From assembly GCF_029873635.1 (NCBI RefSeq), contig NC_080423.1:95265191-95329190 (forward strand): a stretch of DNA of 64,000 bases. Direction: 5' to 3'. The notes beneath the pieces are model-generated. The model saw nothing but the letters and a program-made list of their open reading frames with translations, was not told where the DNA came from and did no database searches. The first letter of the stretch is position 1. Every line of letters starts with the position of its first letter. The translations under genes were made by a program, and so were the position numbers. Below, in pieces: positions 57,501 through 64,000 of this stretch. This stretch comes from Malania oleifera. Taxonomy: Eukaryota > Streptophyta > Magnoliopsida > Santalales > Ximeniaceae.

Positions 57501-59971
57501 GTTCAGCAATTGAGAAACACAACCCAACAATAATTTACTATGACTTAGGGACCCTATCTTTATAATTTACGTATCTAACCAAAACTCTTAGTATCCCTTC
57601 TATCTTGACATCCTTATCTTAATTCAAAATTCAGTCCCACACTTTGGAAAAGACAACCTGGCAATAGTTTACTATGACTTTTTTGAAATCGTCATCCCAG
57701 GAAAGACAGAAAAACCATCACGAAAGTCTTGCCTCCGAACTGTAGAATCAAAACCTCAAATCCTTTTTCCTATACTCTGGTATTGTTTCCGCTGCACTCT
57801 AGAGTTTACAGAACCTAACAACCTAGGCTCTGATACCAAACTGTAACGACCTACCTAATTTACTATATTTTTTTCCACATAAAGATAATATTAATAATTC
57901 TAACATTCAACTACACTTTTCAAAATCATGATCAACCTGAACTCATGGGCACCAGAGATATACTTGTCATACAACTCTGACACCTAAACAATAGAAAACA
58001 TAAAATCATATACATGCCGTAAAACACTAGAAACCATACCAAAGTTCTACTTAATATGTTATATATATATAGTCATCCACAAAAAGACCAAAAAGTAATC
58101 CTAGGGTGTCAATCCAAAAATCCATCTAGCCCTAGCTCTCCCATATACCTTACAGACAGGGTAGTTCAGTCCACTTCTACTGCTGCGGGGTTTTATCCGC
58201 CCTCCTACCTGAATTTCCTGAAATGTTTGTAATGCTGGGGTGAGACACCTCTCAGTAAGGGAGACAAATTAATATCAGTGTGAGGTAATATGAGTATTTT
58301 TTGTGACATACATATAAACAGTACATAATCCATATTAGGGTTAAACAATTGTATCATAATTGAATAAAACATGATTTAACATAACATAGTTTAATATACT
58401 AAATTCCTGTACTGGAAAATTATCATATATAAACATATCATACTTAAATTATTACCCAGGATAGATAGATAGTTAGCTATCATCATGTCTTACCCCCCCC
58501 CAACATGATAGGGTTGTGCGGCCCGAAGGTTGGACCTAACAATGGCTGGCCGACCATGCTAAGTCTATATCAATAATAGTGTAAATACGATGGGTCTGTT
58601 CCACCTGTGTTAGACTACTAGGGGAACTACAACACTCTCATGAAGCCACATCGACTGCCTTCTCCCACACTCTACATAAGATGTGTGGTAGCACTAACAT
58701 AAACGTAAACGTGAACATATAGTTATGATACCGTACTTCGTGAAACTAAACTAAGCTATCCAGGTTGTGATAACATATATTACATTTCATGATATTGAAC
58801 ATACCAGTTTCATATATCAAGTAAAACATAACATGATAATATTTTCTTGAAACTTGACATGACATGCATAATTACGACATTTTATGTCATTGTATCATAA
58901 GGTAAAAATCATAATACCGGCACCGACATAACACGACGTACTTGTACATGAAAATCTTGCTCTTGTAAACATAATATTCTTAAAATCATAGTTCTTGTAT
59001 TATTTTTATGGTTTTCTTGAAAACTGCTAAAACAAGTTTATCTTGGAAGAATTATAATATTTCAAAATAACATAATTTTCATGGAAATATTATACTCATG
59101 CCTCAAAAATGTACATAGCCTTATAAACACATAATTAATTCTAAAATCATATTTTCATATAAAATGTGTTAAAATTATTACCCTGTTCAACAGCAGTATT
59201 CTCAAACATAGTTCTATGTTATATATATTTTCTTGAAAATAAATGTTGTATAATAATAAATAATCTCATGGAAAAACTAACTTAATTTATCCCCTTACCT
59301 GACTTATTAAGAAGCCTACAAAATACTCCAAACTTACACTCGTGTGTTCCCAAGCTCAACACCCTGAAATTCCATTTTCCCCAACAAAACTTCAGCATTA
59401 TTCTACCTAAAGTATTTTCCTCAATCCAGAAATACTAAATACCCTATAAAACTCAAAATAGCCAACTTACCCAGATTTTGGGATGGTGCCCAAGTTGGCC
59501 TAACCAACGAACTGCTCCAGCAGATTTGAAGAGAATCTTCCCAGAAGTAGTGTGGCGGCTTCCGATCGTCAAACCGGCGAAGGATGAAGCCAGAAACTTA
59601 GAGAGAAGGAGGGGGAGACGTTTTAGAGAGAGAGAGAGGCATCCATGCAAAATTCTCGCTGAAAAACCTGGCCTCAACTTATTTATAATGTGCGGATTCG
59701 TTGACGAGACACATCACCTCGTCAACGAGTCCATAAAGGGAGTTCATTGACGAACACTTACTCCTCGTCGACGAGTTTCAGGCCCTGAAAACAACCCTCT
59801 AAGTAAATTCTCGTCGACGATACATACGTCCATGTCGACGAGCCCAAGAGGTTGATTCGTTGACGAGCACTCTGCACTCGTCGACAAGACCTTACTGAAA
59901 CCCCTTTTTGAAAAATCTTTTTCTCTCTTTTATTTTATTATTTAATTACTATAATTCTTCGGGTCTCTACA
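54530..59971 (-). mobile_element. Ty3/gypsy (chromovirus-like) element, incomplete and broken
   Basis: One LTR is present at 57842-59971 (2130 bp, TGTAGAGACC...GTCGTTACA on the minus strand), followed by a tRNA-Met-type primer site (TTTGGTATCAGAGCC, about 57826-57840). Downstream on the minus strand come the gag region with its capsid-like segment (56804-57202), zinc-knuckle region (about 56680-56770), reverse-transcriptase region (55529-55822) and RNase H region (about 54700-55376). No second LTR was recognised in the window. Multiple breaks in the coding parts; old. Confidence 0.82.
57842..59971 (-). repeat. LTR of the Ty3/gypsy element with CTCGTCGACGAG palindromes
   Basis: Within 59690-59890 about eight whole or partial copies of CTCGTCGACGAG / CTCGTTGACGAG occur. 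Two neighbours at about 59698-59730 are reverse complements that could pair into a hairpin. These sites lie near the LTR's own 5' end (U3). Confidence 0.85.
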
Positions 59972-60874
59972 GAAAGAGTTGTGGCTTATGGGGTTGGTCA
60001 AAGAGTTGGGTGTCTAGTAAGGTGGAGTTTGGCTACAGTGTGATAGTCATAGTGTCATCTACTTGGCAAAGAATTAGGTGTACCATGTAAGGATGAAGCA
60101 CATTAATGTGGGGTATCACAAGATTAGGGAACTGATTGCTTCAGGGGATCTTCTTTTTGAGAAGGTTCATATATATGACAATGCGGCTGATATGCTGATG
60201 AAGCCGGTCACAACAGACAAGTTCAAGCATTGCTTGGACTTGATCAACGTCTCCCAGTGCAAGATGGGAGATGAGCCCAAATCTACTATCCCCGGTGGAG
60301 CAACGGTTATGTTTTCAGATTTCCTAAGTGGTGAATATTCGTCAAGGTGGAGATTGTTGGGGATGTGGCTCATATTTTGAGCAAAAGTGCATGCATCGGG
60401 GAAAGCTACGTGAAGTGAGGAGCAAGAGCATGAAAGGAGTCTGTAGGTAGGGGGATAACCGTGACGGTTTGGGCTCTAACCATCGACGGTTTCATTCGGC
60501 ACAAGTTACGTATTTTCAAATTAGGGCCAGTAGATTGGGCTAATAGGAGGGATTTCCTCTAGGAATTGTGATAGGGATTTTTAGATAGGATCTAAGGTTC
60601 CTGTATGTTTAGGGTTCACATATAATCAATGTTTTGTCACCCTATTATAAGCTTTGACATTGTTCATAGTGAAAATGAAGTTGTTGCTCCTGTGGACGTA
60701 AGCAAATTGACGAACTACGTAAATCTTGTGTCTTTTGGTTGGATTTTCATTCTTCTCATTACTGAGTGTTTGCTTCTTGAGTATATTTCATCATCCAATG
60801 ATTGCATTAGTGTTTGTTGATTCGTTCGTGTGTGATTGTGTGCTTCCGTTGCTTATCTGAGACGAACATCAACA
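59972..60874 (+). mobile_element. 3' part of a Ty1/copia element with one LTR
   Basis: Contains the end of a copia RNase H region (near 59975-60260, ending with the DLINVSQC-type terminus), a purine tract GGTGGAGAT, and an LTR at 60355-60874 (TGTTGGGG...CATCAACA, 520 bp). The LTR is related to those at 46445 and 52254 (ATGTGGCTCATATT). The gypsy LTR abuts it on the left, so the gypsy element probably entered this copia element. Broken. Confidence 0.75.
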
Positions 60875-61214
60875 AAAAATTTCTTAGAGCCCTTACATGG
60901 TCAATGTACTTTTTCAAGCAAGTAGAGTTGATGGAGTATACAAATGGTTGAGGGTTTCTCTCTCTCTCTTTCTCTATCTCTCTCTCTTAGATAAAAATAC
61001 ATTCATCAAAATCTATCATTTTCTTGATTAGAATACAAAAAATGAGCTCAAGCTTAACGGAAATGAAATATTTGGGCTTTACTTGTGACTTCCCCACATT
61101 TGATAGGCTAACTCTGTCAACACAAGAAACTTGCATGCTGTACGTAAAATTGGAACAATTACAGTCCTGAGGAAAAAGGGAAAAAAAATTAAGGAAAGAT
61201 CTATCATATATGTG
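60875..61214 (-). other. Probable 3' UTR of the receptor kinase, with CT repeat
   Basis: Between the copia LTR and the kinase stop codon. Holds an interrupted CT run at 60957-60988 (GA on the sense strand). No further exon. The polyadenylation site cannot be fixed. Confidence 0.4.
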
Positions 61215-63853
<2,639 letters not shown>

Positions 63854-64000
63854 CTGAAATGAAAAATAACAGTGAAGAATTGTGTTCAGTGGACAATATA
63901 CATTGACATTCATACAGAAGGTTAAGCTTCATGCATTTGTCTCACACTAATGTATTTTTGTATCCAGAACTAAGTGTTACTGATGAAATTTGATTGTTTT

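Overview
This 64 kb window is nuclear DNA from a flowering plant, most likely a eudicot. It is AT-rich, has long introns, GT-AG exons and many plant-type transposable elements. I cannot name the species. Two host genes are recognisable, both on the minus strand. Almost everything else is mobile-element debris or duplications.

Layout. 1-3050: AT-rich intergenic DNA with one MITE-like relic and a TA repeat. 3486-24726: a complete nine-exon gene for GAUT7, the Golgi anchor subunit of the pectin-synthesising GAUT1:GAUT7 complex. Its predicted length is 619 residues. Introns 3 (10 kb), 8 (5.4 kb) and 6 (3 kb) are inflated by RTE and L1 LINE relics, a nested hAT-type element, a copia solo LTR, TRIM-like LTR pieces and local duplications. 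One duplication has copied the start of exon 7. 25621-43822: a tandem segmental duplication of about 4.4 kb. The left copy is split by a young 9.4 kb Sirevirus-type LTR element (28166-37569), and the right copy keeps the empty insertion site. 44350-46294: a solo LTR of a related family. 46445-52773: an old Tnt1/Tork-like copia element on the minus strand, carrying a Cassandra-type LTR with a 5S rRNA-like core and a third Sirevirus-type LTR. 53535-60874: remains of two Ty3/gypsy elements and the 3' part of a copia element. 61215-63853: the 3' exons of an LRR-VIII-1 receptor kinase close to HPCA1/At5g49760; its 5' LRR exons lie beyond the right edge.

The most unusual signal is an arrangement of short GTCGAC-centred palindromes inside LTRs of three unrelated retroelement families: CGGTCGACCG in the Sirevirus, CTCGTCGACGAG in the gypsy element, and an AACCGTCGACGGTT-like motif in the copia elements. 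The Sirevirus carries a second array of the same palindrome internally, just before its envelope-like ORF. A related solo LTR has a similar array in which the core of the motif has changed while the outer arms persist. Other items worth checking are the decayed duplicate exon and a stop-free 99-nt intron in GAUT7, the HPCA1-type cysteine pairs in the receptor kinase, and the dated order of duplication and retroelement insertion.

All reading was by eye. No alignment or database search was run, so percentages and copy numbers are hand counts and family names rest on remembered motifs.
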